The translations under genes and the position numbers were made by a program. A DNA stretch of 64,000 bases, from contig NZ_NRRY01000012.1 of NCBI RefSeq assembly GCF_016583905.1, positions 1 to 64,000 of the forward strand. The letters run 5' to 3'. The notes under the pieces are model-generated. The model saw only the letters and a program-made list of their open reading frames with translations, did no database searches and was not told the origin of the DNA. This stretch comes from Lamprobacter modestohalophilus (GTDB taxonomy: Bacteria; Pseudomonadota; Gammaproteobacteria; Chromatiales; Chromatiaceae). Each line of letters begins with the position of its first letter. The stretch's first letter is position 1. Below are positions 8,592 through 17,582 of the stretch, one piece after another.

Positions 8592-9608
8592 TTAGAGGTT
8601 GACGGCGCGCAGCAGCGAGCCTGATTCCGCTGCACGGTAACCGGTTGCGCTGTTGGCGTTGCTTGTGGAATGGCCTGCGGTATGGCTTGTGGCCTGAGCG
8701 ATTGCATTGCTTGACGCCTTATCTTTGGCGTTGCTTGCGCCGCGGGCCGCTTGAGCTGGGTCGACGATGCGTGGCGGGCCTTGATGGCCGGAGCCTGGTG
8801 CGCCCGAGTTGGCGGAACCGGAGAGTTCGTGCGAGCGCGAGACCAGGAAGTCGACCAGATGGGTGCGGATCGGGTAGTAGCCGGGATCGTGGACGATGCT
8901 GCCGCGCTCGCGTGGTCGGTCGATCGAGACCCGCACCGATTCGGCGATGCGCGCCTGTGGGCCGTTGGTCATCAGCAGGATGCGATCGGCGAGCAGGATC
9001 GCCTCGTCCACATCATGGGTGATCATGAACACCGTCTGGTGGGTCTCGGCGCAGATCTTGAGCAGTTCGTCCTGGATGGTGCCTCGTGTCAGGGCATCGA
9101 GCGCGCCGAAGGGTTCATCGAGGAGCAGCAGCTTGGGCTCGATGGCGAAGGCACGGGCGATGGCGACGCGCTGGCGCATGCCGCCAGAGAGCTGGGAGGG
9201 CTTGCGCTGCTCGGCGCCATCCTTGAGACCGACCATGTGCAGATAGCGGAGGCTGTGCTCGCGAACGCGGGTCTTGCTCCACCCCGGCCAGCGAGCGGCG
9301 ACGCCGAATATCACGTTGTTGAGCGCCGATAGCCAGGGGAACAGCGAGTAGTTCTGGAACACGATGCCGCGCTCGAGTGCCGGGCCGCGCACCTCTTTGC
9401 CGGCCATCAGGACCTCGCCATCGCTCGGCGCGTCGAGCCCGGCGAGGACATTGAGGATGGTCGACTTGCCGCAGCCCGAATGGCCGATGATGCAGACGAA
9501 CTCACCGCGTTCGAGGCCGAAGCTGACGTCTTCGAACACGGTCAGCTCGCCGTCTTTGGTCGGAAAGCGCTTGGCCAGCGATTTGATCTCGAGGAAGTGC
9601 GGTTGCAT
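8592..9608 (-). CDS. cynD: Cyanate/nitrate-type ABC transporter ATP-binding protein
   Basis: ATPase of the NrtD/CynD/SsuB-like ABC family. Walker A is GHSGCGKST, the signature motif is LSGGMRQR, and Walker B is LLLLDEPFGALDALTR followed by the H-loop MITHDVDEA. The start at 9608 (MQPHFLEIKSL) leaves a 5-bp gap to cynB. After the conserved core ending near residue 245, a serine/alanine/asparagine-rich low-complexity tail of about 75 residues extends to 338, unusual for this family. Assignment to cyanate rather than nitrate or bicarbonate rests on cynS downstream and the cynA-cynB-cynD-cynS order known from cyanobacteria. Confidence 0.85.
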   Translation of the reverse strand: MQPHFLEIKSLAKRFPTKDGELTVFEDVSFGLERGEFVCIIGHSGCGKSTILNVLAGLDAPSDGEVLMAGKEVRGPALERGIVFQNYSLFPWLSALNNVIFGVAARWPGWSKTRVREHSLRYLHMVGLKDGAEQRKPSQLSGGMRQRVAIARAFAIEPKLLLLDEPFGALDALTRGTIQDELLKICAETHQTVFMITHDVDEAILLADRILLMTNGPQARIAESVRVSIDRPRERGSIVHDPGYYPIRTHLVDFLVSRSHELSGSANSGAPGSGHQGPPRIVDPAQAARGASNAKDKASSNAIAQATSHTAGHSTSNANSATGYRAAESGSLLRAVNL

Positions 9609-9613
9609 CGCGT

Positions 9614-10444
9614 TCACTCCTGGTAGGTGACGAGGCGGGTGGCCGAGGCCAGCGCCAGGTCGAGCAGCATGCCGACGATGCCGATCATCAGGATCGAGAA
9701 GATCACGCTGGTCAGGTCCAGGTTGTTCCACTCATTCCAGACGTAGTAGCCGATGCCGGTGCCGCCGACGAGCATCTCGGCGGCGACGATGACCAGCCAG
9801 GCGATGCCGATCGAGATGCGCATGCCAGTGAGGATGGTCGGCGCGGCGGCGGGCAGGATGACCTGAAACGCGGTCTGCATTGGCCCGAGCTCATGGGTGC
9901 GGGCGACATTGACCCAGTCCTTGCGCACGCCGGCGACGCCAAAGGCGGTGTTGATCAGCATCGGCCAAATCGAGCAGATGAAGATGACGAAGATCGAGGA
10001 GGTCTCGGAGTCCTTGATGATGAAGAGCGCGAGTGGCATCCAAGCCAGTGGCGAGATGGGCTTGAGGACCTGAATGAACGGATTCAGGGCCTTGTACATC
10101 ATCGGCGACATGCCGATCAGGAAGCCGAGCGGCAGCGCGATCAGCGCCGCGAGCCCAAAGCCGGTCAGCACGCGGTACAGCGACCAGGCGAGCTGGATGC
10201 CGATGCCCTTGTCGTTGGGACCGGCGTCGTAGAAGGGATTCGATAGCTCGCGGATGGCGAGGCCGATGATTTCCGACGGCGAGGGGACGCGCGCCTCTTG
10301 GTCGGCGCCGCCCATCAGCAGCTCGTATTCGCTCAGCGCCTCCTCGGCCTGTGGCGCCGGGGTGCTGAGCTGCCAGAGCCCAAGAAAGATCACGAGCAGC
10401 GACACCGAGACAAGGACGGCGCGCCAGGTATCGGATTTGAGCAT
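9614..10444 (-). CDS. cynB: Cyanate/nitrate-type ABC transporter permease
   Basis: Inner-membrane permease of the NrtB/CynB/SsuC family, 276 residues, with an N-terminal signal-anchor helix (LVSVSLLVIFLGLW) and about five further hydrophobic segments. The EAA-type cytoplasmic loop is at residues 190-210 (ARTHELGPMQTAFQVILPAAAPTILTG split by the usual G). The C-terminus ends in the LLDLALASATRLVTYQE pattern common to the family. It lies between cynA and cynD and is presumably co-transcribed with them. Confidence 0.87.
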   Translation of the reverse strand: MLKSDTWRAVLVSVSLLVIFLGLWQLSTPAPQAEEALSEYELLMGGADQEARVPSPSEIIGLAIRELSNPFYDAGPNDKGIGIQLAWSLYRVLTGFGLAALIALPLGFLIGMSPMMYKALNPFIQVLKPISPLAWMPLALFIIKDSETSSIFVIFICSIWPMLINTAFGVAGVRKDWVNVARTHELGPMQTAFQVILPAAAPTILTGMRISIGIAWLVIVAAEMLVGGTGIGYYVWNEWNNLDLTSVIFSILMIGIVGMLLDLALASATRLVTYQE

Positions 10445-10535
10445 GGAATTGTTGGTCCTCAGTCTGTGTCAGGTTACTGGCCGGTTGAGCGGCCGGCCCG
10501 TCGGGTCGGTCTATCGTCAGCCGCGCTCGATCGAC

Positions 10536-11987
10536 TCAGCCACGCTTGATCGCAAAGCTCTGGACATAGGCCTCGGGCTGGGTCCAGTCGAACTCCTTGC
10601 CCATGATCATGTAGTTCTCATTGGTGGTGTCAGGGACTGGATAGCCGAGTTCGGCCATGGTCTTACCGGCGTCGGACGCGAGGTAGACCTCCTTGGCGAT
10701 TCCCTGGTAATCGATATCGCCTTCGATGTAGCCCCAGCGCTTCATCTGGGTCAGTATCCAGACCGCCATCGAATGCCAGGGGAAGGGATCGAAGTCGATC
10801 CGATCTGGGACGTCTTGGACGTTGCCGAGTCCGTCGGCAAAGCGGCCCGTGAGCACCTGCTCAATCACTGGCACCGGCTGGTTCAGATAGTTGGTCGGCG
10901 CGATGGCGGCGGCGATCTCCTTGCGGTTCTCGTGCTTTTGCGAATAGAAGGTCGCGTCGACGATGGCCTTGAGCAGGGCCGAATAGGTGTTCGGCATCTC
11001 CTTGGTGAACTGCTCGGAGCAGGCGAAGGCGCAGCAGGGATGGCCCTCCCAGATGTCCTTGGTCAGGATGTGGATGAAGCCGACCTTCTCCCAGACCGCG
11101 CGCTGGTTGAACGGGTCTGGCGATAGGTAGCCGTCGAGGTTTCCGGCGCGCAGGTTGGCGACCATCTCCGGTGGCGGCACGACACGGATCTGGATGTCTT
11201 GATCCGGGTCGAGGCCATGCTCGGCGACGTAGTAGCGCAGCAGAAAGTTGTGCATGCTGTAGTCGAAGGGCACGCCAAACTTGAAGCCCTTCCAGTCCTT
11301 CGGGTCGCGCTTATCCTTGTGATCGTTGTGCAGCACGATCGCCTGGCCGTTGATGTTCTCGACCGCCGGCATCCGGTAGGGGACGGCGGTGGAGCCGGCG
11401 CCGAGGCTGATTGCGAGCGGCATCGGCGTGAGCATGTGCGAGGCGTCATACTCACCGGCCAGCGACTTGTCGCGCGCAACCGCCCAGCCGGCGGTCTTGA
11501 TCACGTCGACATCCAGTCCGTATTTCTCGTAGAACCCGAGTGGATGGGCCATGATGATCGGGGTCGCGCAGGTGATCGGCACGAAGCCGACCTTGAGCTT
11601 GGTCTTCTCCAGCGGGCCGGCGCTCTCCTGCACGGCGGCCTTGATGGCGTCCATCGGCAGCAGGCTGCCGAGGATGCTGGCCAAGGTGCCACCGCCGACC
11701 AGGCCGAGGAAGCTGCGTCGGCTCATCTCGTTGTGGCCGAAGACGCCGCGGACGATGGCGCTCTCGATGACTCGGTCCAGCATGGCTTCTTGGGATAGGG
11801 GAGCTTGGGGCTCTTGGGGCGCGAGTCGCTGCGCGGCAGTCGTCGCTGATGCGCGATGCTCGGTCGGGTCCTGTGCTTGGGCCTGTTGATGCTGTGTGTG
11901 CGATGAGCAACTGCTGCAAGCGCAGCCGGGCGCGTGGCTGAGGTCGAGATCGGGGTCGTAGGGATTGCCCAGGCTCTGATATGGCAT
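10536..11987 (-). CDS. cynA: Cyanate-type ABC transporter substrate-binding protein (NrtA/CynA family), Tat-exported
   Basis: Substrate-binding protein of the NrtA/CmpA/CynA family, 483 residues. The mature part is typical, with the KLKVGFVPITCATPIIMAH start, GWAVARDKSLAGEYDASHML, and GHPCCAFACSEQF near residue 330. Export is probably by the Tat pathway: SRRSFLGLVGGG has its twin arginines at about residues 90-91. Before this lies a cytoplasmic-looking leader of about 85 residues with a cysteine cluster (GCACSSCS near residue 21-28) and glutamine/alanine-rich sequence. First gene of the cynABDS operon, downstream of a sigma-54 promoter. Nitrate or bicarbonate binding cannot be excluded from sequence alone. 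Confidence 0.85.
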   Translation of the reverse strand: MPYQSLGNPYDPDLDLSHAPGCACSSCSSHTQHQQAQAQDPTEHRASATTAAQRLAPQEPQAPLSQEAMLDRVIESAIVRGVFGHNEMSRRSFLGLVGGGTLASILGSLLPMDAIKAAVQESAGPLEKTKLKVGFVPITCATPIIMAHPLGFYEKYGLDVDVIKTAGWAVARDKSLAGEYDASHMLTPMPLAISLGAGSTAVPYRMPAVENINGQAIVLHNDHKDKRDPKDWKGFKFGVPFDYSMHNFLLRYYVAEHGLDPDQDIQIRVVPPPEMVANLRAGNLDGYLSPDPFNQRAVWEKVGFIHILTKDIWEGHPCCAFACSEQFTKEMPNTYSALLKAIVDATFYSQKHENRKEIAAAIAPTNYLNQPVPVIEQVLTGRFADGLGNVQDVPDRIDFDPFPWHSMAVWILTQMKRWGYIEGDIDYQGIAKEVYLASDAGKTMAELGYPVPDTTNENYMIMGKEFDWTQPEAYVQSFAIKRG

Positions 11988-12098
11988 CGTGTTCTCCGCA
12001 GGGTTTTGGGGCAGAGGATGGCGGCCTGATCAGCAGCTTGGCGACAAGTGCTGAGCTTGCGTTCCGCCAACCAGCGTGGTTGATCTGTATCAAGACTA

Positions 12099-12116
12099 AG
12101 CAGATGCCGTGCCAAT
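12099..12116 (-). promoter_or_regulatory. Sigma-54 promoter for cynABDS
   Basis: On the minus strand the sequence TTGGCACG-GCAT-CTGCT matches the sigma-54 consensus TGGCACG-N4-TTGCW with one mismatch and exact GG-N10-GC spacing. Transcription would start near 12088, leaving a leader of about 100 bases before cynA. Confidence 0.8.
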
Positions 12117-12182
12117 CATCTGGAATCCGCTAGTGGCCTGATTCAGTTGATGCTTCTGCGGCTGTCCTCGATGCCGAGCAGT

Positions 12183-12233
12183 AACGAGATCTCGTTATTC
12201 ACGAGTTTTCGTTGTATTTTGACGAGATCTCGT
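12183..12233. promoter_or_regulatory. Triple palindromic enhancer-like array
   Basis: Two perfect copies of ACGAGATCTCGT (12184-12195, extended to 14 bp at 12183-12196, and 12222-12233) flank a variant, ACGAGTTTTCGT (12201-12212). Copy offsets are 17 and 21 bp. They lie about 95-145 bp upstream of the predicted sigma-54 start of cynA and directly upstream of the divergent sigma-54 activator gene. This is where an enhancer-binding protein would bind to activate cynABDS and could also autoregulate. Confidence 0.7.
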
Positions 12234-12246
12234 AATTTGAGTGTCG

Positions 12247-14187
12247 ATGACGATGATTCTTCAGGATGCCGCCTTCCAGCTGCTCTTCGAGCAACATCCC
12301 GATGCGCTGCTGCTGTTCGACCCCTTTGCCGACACCATCCTCGCCGCGAATGCGCGCGCCTGTGAATGGCTCCGCTGGCCGTTGGATCAGCTGATGGCGA
12401 TGCGTCCGAGCGCCTTGCACGCCGGCGAGCGCGGCGCCTTGGTAGTCTTCACCCAAGAGGTGCTCGAGACCGGCGAGGCTTGGGCGCGTGGGCTCGGTTG
12501 TCAGTGCGGCGATGGCGAGCGCATCCAGGTCGAGTATCGGGCGCGTCGGCTAGAGCTTGCGGGGCGCTGCTGTGTGTTGATCTCGGCGCGCGATCTGGTC
12601 ACCCAGCGTCGGCGTGAGGCCCGCTCCGATGCCGATGACTATGTGCGCAGCGGGCTCTCGGAATGGCGCCGGGTCGAGCAGCTGTTCGCCTCGATCGAGA
12701 CCGAGAATCGGCTCATCCTGCGCGCCGCGGGCGAGGGCATCTACGGTGTTGACGCGGACGGGATCACCACCTTCATCAATCCGGCGGCCGAGCAGATGTT
12801 GGGCTGGAGCGCGGCGGAGCTGGTCGGGCGTGGCATGCATCAGAGCGTGCATCACAGCCATGCCAACGGCAGCGGTTATGCCGATGACGACTGTCCGATC
12901 TATGCGGCGTTCCGCGAGGGCGCGGTGCAGCGGCGCGACGATGAGGTGTTTTGGCGCAAGGATGGGAGCTGCTTCCCGGTGGAGTACACCAGCACGCCGA
13001 TCGTCGATCGCGGCCATCTGGTCGGTGCCGTGGTCGTGTTCCGCGATATCAGCGATCGACGCGAGGCCGAACAGCGTCTGCAGAGGGCACTCGAAGAGGT
13101 CTCCGCGCTCAAGCGCCGGCTGGAGCTGGAGAACGATTATCTGCAGGAGGAATTTCGCGAGGCGAGCAACTACTACCAGATCGTCGGCGATAGTCGTGCG
13201 GTTCGAGAGGTCTTGTACAAGGTCGAGCTGGTCGCGCCGACCGATGCGCCGGTCTTGATCACCGGCGAATCTGGCACCGGTAAGGAGTTGATCGCGCGTG
13301 CCATCCATACCGCGAGCCGGCGGGGCGATCGGCCGCTGATCCGGGTCAACTGTGCCGCGGTGCCCAAGGATCTGTTCGAGAGCGAGTTCTTCGGCCATGT
13401 CAAAGGCGCCTTTACCGGCGCGGTGGCCGAGCGGGTGGGCCGTTTCGAGCTGGCCGATGGCGGCACGCTGTTTCTGGACGAGATCGGTGAGATCCCGCTC
13501 GAGCTGCAGAGCAAGCTGCTGCGGGTATTGCAGGAGGGCGAGTTCGAGCGCGTTGGCGAGGGGCGCACGCGGCAGGTCGATCTGCGCATCGTGGCGGCAA
13601 CCAACCGGCGGCTCGATCAGGAGGCCGAGGCCGGGCGGTTTCGTGCCGATCTGTTCTATCGGCTGAATGTGTTCCCGATCGAATCGGTGCCGCTGCGTCA
13701 GCGGCCTGAGGATATCCCGCTATTGGCTGCGCACTTTCTGACCAAGGCGGCGCGGCGCTTCGGGCGTCAGGGACTGCGGCTCAGTCGCGCCGATGTTGTG
13801 GCCATGCAGGACTATGCCTGGCCGGGCAATGTGCGCGAGTTGGAGAACCTGATCGAACGGGCCGTGATCGTCTCGACCGGCGAGCGGTTGATCATCGATC
13901 TGCCCGGGCGTCGACCTGAGCGGGCGCTGTTGCCTCTGTCGGAGACGAACCGGGCTGGTTCAGGCCTTCGCGAGACGAACCTAATGGGTTCAGGCCCAGG
14001 CCAAACGCTAACCGCAGCACCTGGCAACGAACAGGAGCGTATCGCGTTGGAGCGTCGGATGATCGAGCAGGCGCTTGCCGCGAGTCAGGGCAAGGTCTCT
14101 GGCCCGGGCGGCGCGGCAGCGCGGCTGGGTCTGAAGCCGACCACGCTGGCCTCACGGATCAAGCGCTATGGCATTCAGAAGCGCTGA
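12247..14187 (+). CDS. PAS-containing sigma-54-dependent transcriptional activator
   Basis: Bacterial enhancer-binding protein of about 646 residues. There are two PAS-type sensory domains (about 10-110 and 150-275), a short coiled coil, then the AAA+ domain. The AAA+ domain has GESGTGKE (Walker A), GAFTGA (the sigma-54 contact loop), GTLFLDEIG (Walker B) and the R-finger region. A Fis-type helix-turn-helix is at the C-terminus ([22 protein letters not shown]). No receiver domain is present, so the signal is probably sensed directly by the PAS domains. The linker near residue 570 has a duplicated ETN-x-GSG unit. Divergent from cynABDS, it most likely activates that operon through the palindromes in between. 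GTG 12241 and ATG 12253 are alternative starts. Confidence 0.88.
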   Translation: MTMILQDAAFQLLFEQHPDALLLFDPFADTILAANARACEWLRWPLDQLMAMRPSALHAGERGALVVFTQEVLETGEAWARGLGCQCGDGERIQVEYRARRLELAGRCCVLISARDLVTQRRREARSDADDYVRSGLSEWRRVEQLFASIETENRLILRAAGEGIYGVDADGITTFINPAAEQMLGWSAAELVGRGMHQSVHHSHANGSGYADDDCPIYAAFREGAVQRRDDEVFWRKDGSCFPVEYTSTPIVDRGHLVGAVVVFRDISDRREAEQRLQRALEEVSALKRRLELENDYLQEEFREASNYYQIVGDSRAVREVLYKVELVAPTDAPVLITGESGTGKELIARAIHTASRRGDRPLIRVNCAAVPKDLFESEFFGHVKGAFTGAVAERVGRFELADGGTLFLDEIGEIPLELQSKLLRVLQEGEFERVGEGRTRQVDLRIVAATNRRLDQEAEAGRFRADLFYRLNVFPIESVPLRQRPEDIPLLAAHFLTKAARRFGRQGLRLSRADVVAMQDYAWPGNVRELENLIERAVIVSTGERLIIDLPGRRPERALLPLSETNRAGSGLRETNLMGSGPGQTLTAAPGNEQERIALERRMIEQALAASQGKVSGPGGAAARLGLKPTTLASRIKRYGIQKR

Positions 14188-14196
14188 TCTCAACCG

Positions 14197-14718
14197 TCAA
14201 TGGTGCTGATGCGCTGGCATGGCGCTTGGGTCAATGCGTTTGACCGGCAGGCTCAGCGTCTGTGAGTCGCCACCATCGAAGCCAAGGGTGAGTTCGACCT
14301 GATCGCCTGGCGCGAGCGGTTTGGTCAGGCCGATCAGCATCACATGGAGGCCTCCGGGCGCTAGGGTGACGGTCTCGCCAGCGGGCAGCTCGATCTGCTC
14401 GATCTGGCGCATCTGCATCATGCCGTCTTCCATCCGGTGGGTGTGCAGTTCCAGCACCTCGGCGGCATCGCTCTCGGCGGCGATCAGGGCGCGAGCTTGC
14501 TCACCCGCATTGGTCAGGGTCATGAAGGCGGCGCTGTTAGGCTGGCCTGGCGGGACAGCGCGCACATAGGCATCCTCAATGCTGATGCCCTCGGCAAAGG
14601 CCATCGTCGGTAGCCCGAGGCTGAGCGCAAGGCTTAGGGCAAGGCTGAGCGCGAGAGCGAAATTGACGCTTGACGTGAATCTCGCGCGATTCCTCTTCTG
14701 AGGGTGGTGGCTGGCCAT
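14197..14718 (-). CDS. Periplasmic copper chaperone, PCu(A)C family
   Basis: Secreted PCu(A)C-type protein that in homologues delivers Cu(I) to cytochrome oxidase. From ATG 14718 a signal peptide with a repeated ALSL leucine core ends at FAEG, followed by ISIEDAYVRAVPPGQPNSAAFMTL, the family's opening. Copper ligands are visible as the H-x-H pair in ELHTHRMEDGMMQMR and the later GGLHVMLIGL. A His-rich end (HQHH) may add a site. The frame is open upstream to 14841, but that part looks non-coding. It ends 9 bp from the convergent activator gene. Confidence 0.85.
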   Translation of the reverse strand: MASHHPQKRNRARFTSSVNFALALSLALSLALSLGLPTMAFAEGISIEDAYVRAVPPGQPNSAAFMTLTNAGEQARALIAAESDAAEVLELHTHRMEDGMMQMRQIEQIELPAGETVTLAPGGLHVMLIGLTKPLAPGDQVELTLGFDGGDSQTLSLPVKRIDPSAMPAHQHH

Positions 14719-14907
14719 GACCCTTAGGCACGTCAATCGCGACTGAGGCGACTGGGGCGACTGAGGTTTCTGAGACCAAGCGGCCGACGGGGTGTTAACG
14801 GCCTGCAGGGTTGCTTGCATCGAATCATCTCCAAAACTCAAGTGTTGACATGGCGCAGCCGAGGGGTCAAAGACGCGCGGGCTGGTCAGTATAAGGATAG
14901 GCGTGGA

Positions 14908-15885
14908 TCAGGACGATCTGTTGCGCAGGCTGGCCAACTCGGCTTCGAGTGCCGCTCGGGCAGCTACCTCGCGCCGGGCCTCTGCCAGGGCCTCGTCACG
15001 CTCGCGGCTCAGCTTATCGCGCTCGCGGCTGGCCTTGTCGCGATCGTGCTCGGCCTGCAATCGTGCCTGCTCGGCTTGCGCTTGTGTTCGCTCAGCCCGC
15101 AATCGTGCCTGCTCGGCTTGCGCTTGTGCCTGCTCAGCCTGCAATCGTGCCTGCTCGGCTTGCACCTGCTCCTGTTCGGCGCGCGTCCATTCCGGCAGCA
15201 CGAAACTGCTGTAGACCGGATCGCGACGAATCGCGTCGAGGTCTGGGCGGCGGATCAGATCACTGACGCGAAACTGGAAGCCTGGCAATATCCGTGAGCG
15301 CACTAGCCGATCGTCACCGCTGCCCTCGGTCGGCAACGGGCTGTAGACGCTGCTGCCTCGGGTGCGACCGTAGAAGGCCAGGTTGCCATGCTCGCGGTGC
15401 AGCACGTAATACTCGGGCACACCGCCGGCGGCGTACTCGGCCTTCTTCACCACCAGGTCGCGATGGACATAGGCAGGCTTTTCCGTCGATAGGGCCTCGA
15501 CGCAGAGGTCGAAGACGCCATGGTAGGAGCTATGGGTCAGATCCAGCGCGACCGGATTCGTGTCGAGCACGACGGCCAAATCCGGCTTGCGGATCACCGT
15601 GCCCGATCTGAGCGCCAGCCGGAAGCCCATCTCTAACGCCACCAGCTTGCCAATGGGCTGCAGCCGCAGGTAGTGGCGCAACAGCTCTAGGAACCAGAGG
15701 TACACCTGAAAGGTCTCGAAATCCGACACCGGCTTTTCCTCCAGGCGGCCGTTGTTCCACTCGTAGCTGAGATCACCGGTGTTGTACCAGTCCTGCCAGT
15801 ACTCGGCTTCACTGACCAGCTGACCGTCGGCTGAGACTGGCTCGACGCTCGCGGTCTGTTCATCTGGGATTGGCCATTGAGACAT
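14908..15885 (-). CDS. Uma2-family (DUF820) nuclease-like protein with coiled-coil tail
   Basis: The N-terminal 200 residues form a Uma2/DUF820 PD-(D/E)XK nuclease-like fold: an acidic pattern around RKPDLAVVLD, FDLCVEALS and the VKKAEYAAGGVPEYYVLH stretch, which is the typical E-x-Y-x-x-x-G-V-x-E-Y-(W/Y) region. The C-terminal 100 residues are almost pure seven-residue AEQARLQ-type repeats followed by RERDKLS repeats, predicting a long coiled coil. The tail is encoded by visible DNA repeats between about 15050 and 15180. Such genes are highly multiplied in cyanobacteria and some purple bacteria; their function is not established. Confidence 0.8.
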   Translation of the reverse strand: MSQWPIPDEQTASVEPVSADGQLVSEAEYWQDWYNTGDLSYEWNNGRLEEKPVSDFETFQVYLWFLELLRHYLRLQPIGKLVALEMGFRLALRSGTVIRKPDLAVVLDTNPVALDLTHSSYHGVFDLCVEALSTEKPAYVHRDLVVKKAEYAAGGVPEYYVLHREHGNLAFYGRTRGSSVYSPLPTEGSGDDRLVRSRILPGFQFRVSDLIRRPDLDAIRRDPVYSSFVLPEWTRAEQEQVQAEQARLQAEQAQAQAEQARLRAERTQAQAEQARLQAEHDRDKASRERDKLSRERDEALAEARREVAARAALEAELASLRNRSS

Positions 15886-15938
15886 TGGGATTCGACCCTC
15901 AGTCGATCAGCGTGCGTTTGACGTGCGTTTGATACTAG

Positions 15939-17438
15939 TCAACGCCAGTAAGTGCCGCAACCAACACCTCCCTCGGCGGCAGGCGCGAGCAGTTCGATCA
16001 GGCGTGCAGCCTTGTCGAAGGTCTCGCGATATTCCTGTTCGCACTCCGAGTCATGCACCAGGCCGCCGCCGGACCAGAAGCGGACCTGTCCGGCGCTGTG
16101 GACGATGGTGCGAATGGCGATATTGGTGTCCATGGCACCATCAAAGCCCAGGTAGCCGATGGCGCCACAGTAGACGCCACGTCGATGCGGCTCGAGCGCT
16201 TCGATGATCTGCATGGCGCGGATCTTGGGCGCGCCAGTGATGGAGCCGCCGGGAAAGCAGGCGCGCAGGAGCGAGGCGGCGTCTTCGTCGGTGCGCAGCT
16301 CGCCGGTAATGGTGCTGACCAGGTGATGCACCGAGGCATAGGATTCGGTCGCAAACAGGGTTGGGACCTGAATGCTGCCGGGGCGGCAGACGCGGCCCAG
16401 ATCGTTGCGCAAGAGGTCGACGATCATCAGGTTCTCGGCGCGATCCTTGGGGCTCTCGGCGAGCGCGCGTTTCAGTGCGGCGTCTTCGTGGGGATCGGCG
16501 CTGCGCGGACGGGTGCCCTTGATCGGTCGCGTTTCGACCTGCCTCCCGCGCAGCGCGAGGAAGCGCTCCGGTGACGAGCTGAGGATCTGGCCGAACGGGG
16601 TCTGCAGATAGGCCGAGAAAGGCGCCGGGTTCAGTTGCCGCAAACGGCAATAGGCGCTCCAAGGGTCACCGGTGGCGCGGGCGGCGAAGCGTTGGGCAAG
16701 GTTGATCTGGTAACAATCGCCGGCGCGGATAGAGTCCTTGATGCGCGCGAAGGCGGTTGCATAAGCGGCTGGCGAGAGATTCGAGCGCAGTGGCCCGGTA
16801 GCGCGTAATGGCTCGCTGGCGTGCAGTGGATCACTAGCGCGCAGTGGCACGGAGGCGCGCAGCGGTGCTCTGGCCAGCGATTGTGCTGGTGGTGCTTCCC
16901 CAGGGTTGCTGGAGAGGATCTCGGAGAACTGCCTGAGCAGCTGCGGCCAGCGGGCCTGGGTGCGTGTATCCCGACCGGCGCCGACGAGCCAGCTACGACG
17001 CTCGGCATGATCGACGACGACCGCCCAGTCGAAGATGCCGATCGCCATCTCTGGCAGCCCCTCAGCGTCGATGGCCTGCACCGGTAGGCGCTCGATGCGG
17101 CGCGCGAGATCATAGCCAAGCCAGCCGACGGCGCCGCCGACGAAGGGAAGGCCGGCGTTAGAGTGGTCGACAGAGGCCTCGGTACCTAGGCTGAGCGCCT
17201 GGCGCAGGAGCGCGAAGGGATCATCAACACTGTGGCGGCAACCTGTTGCATCACAGATCTCGGTGATCGCACCGCGCGTGACCAGGGTTGCGCTCGGGTC
17301 TGCAACCAAGATGTCCCAACGGCCGCCGCCACCGCAGGCCGCTGCGCTGTCGAGGAACATGGCCCAAGGCCGGTTGCTGATGGAGGCGAACAGGCTGGCT
17401 GAATCGGCGCGGTAGGGAATCTCGTTGAGATAGCGCAT
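15939..17438 (-). CDS. pabB: Aminodeoxychorismate synthase component I
   Basis: Chorismate-utilising enzyme that, with a PabA glutaminase, makes 4-amino-4-deoxychorismate for folate synthesis. The C-terminal catalytic core contains PIKGTRPR (the PabB-type K instead of the TrpE-type A), LMIVDLLRNDLGRVC, the ELRTDED helix, FPGGSITGAPKIRAMQII and the end-domain AIRTIV. Length is about 499 residues. Between the N-terminal domain and the core is a low-complexity stretch of repeated PLRAS/PLHAS units (about residues 210-235), encoded by short DNA repeats at 16795-16865. The start at 17438 (MRYLNEIP) fits homologues. Confidence 0.9.
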   Translation of the reverse strand: MRYLNEIPYRADSASLFASISNRPWAMFLDSAAACGGGGRWDILVADPSATLVTRGAITEICDATGCRHSVDDPFALLRQALSLGTEASVDHSNAGLPFVGGAVGWLGYDLARRIERLPVQAIDAEGLPEMAIGIFDWAVVVDHAERRSWLVGAGRDTRTQARWPQLLRQFSEILSSNPGEAPPAQSLARAPLRASVPLRASDPLHASEPLRATGPLRSNLSPAAYATAFARIKDSIRAGDCYQINLAQRFAARATGDPWSAYCRLRQLNPAPFSAYLQTPFGQILSSSPERFLALRGRQVETRPIKGTRPRSADPHEDAALKRALAESPKDRAENLMIVDLLRNDLGRVCRPGSIQVPTLFATESYASVHHLVSTITGELRTDEDAASLLRACFPGGSITGAPKIRAMQIIEALEPHRRGVYCGAIGYLGFDGAMDTNIAIRTIVHSAGQVRFWSGGGLVHDSECEQEYRETFDKAARLIELLAPAAEGGVGCGTYWR

Positions 17439-17582
17439 TCCATGATCGCCGACATCGCCCAATTTTGCGGGTTACCGATGACCCGCTCAGGAAACGACCG
17501 CAGAGGATATGACCACCGGCGGCTAGCCGTCAGTGGCCGTTATAGGCTGAAGCGGCTCTGGCGGTCGTCGTCTAATCGTCGC

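Noticed and set aside
10254-11126. Rightward frame across cynB/cynA
   Set aside because: Lies antisense to well-supported transporter genes and has no recognisable motif.
8592-11987. Nitrate transporter (nrtABD) assignment
   Set aside because: No nitrate reductase is near, whereas cyanase follows in the known cynABDS order; cyanate transport is more likely, though not proven.
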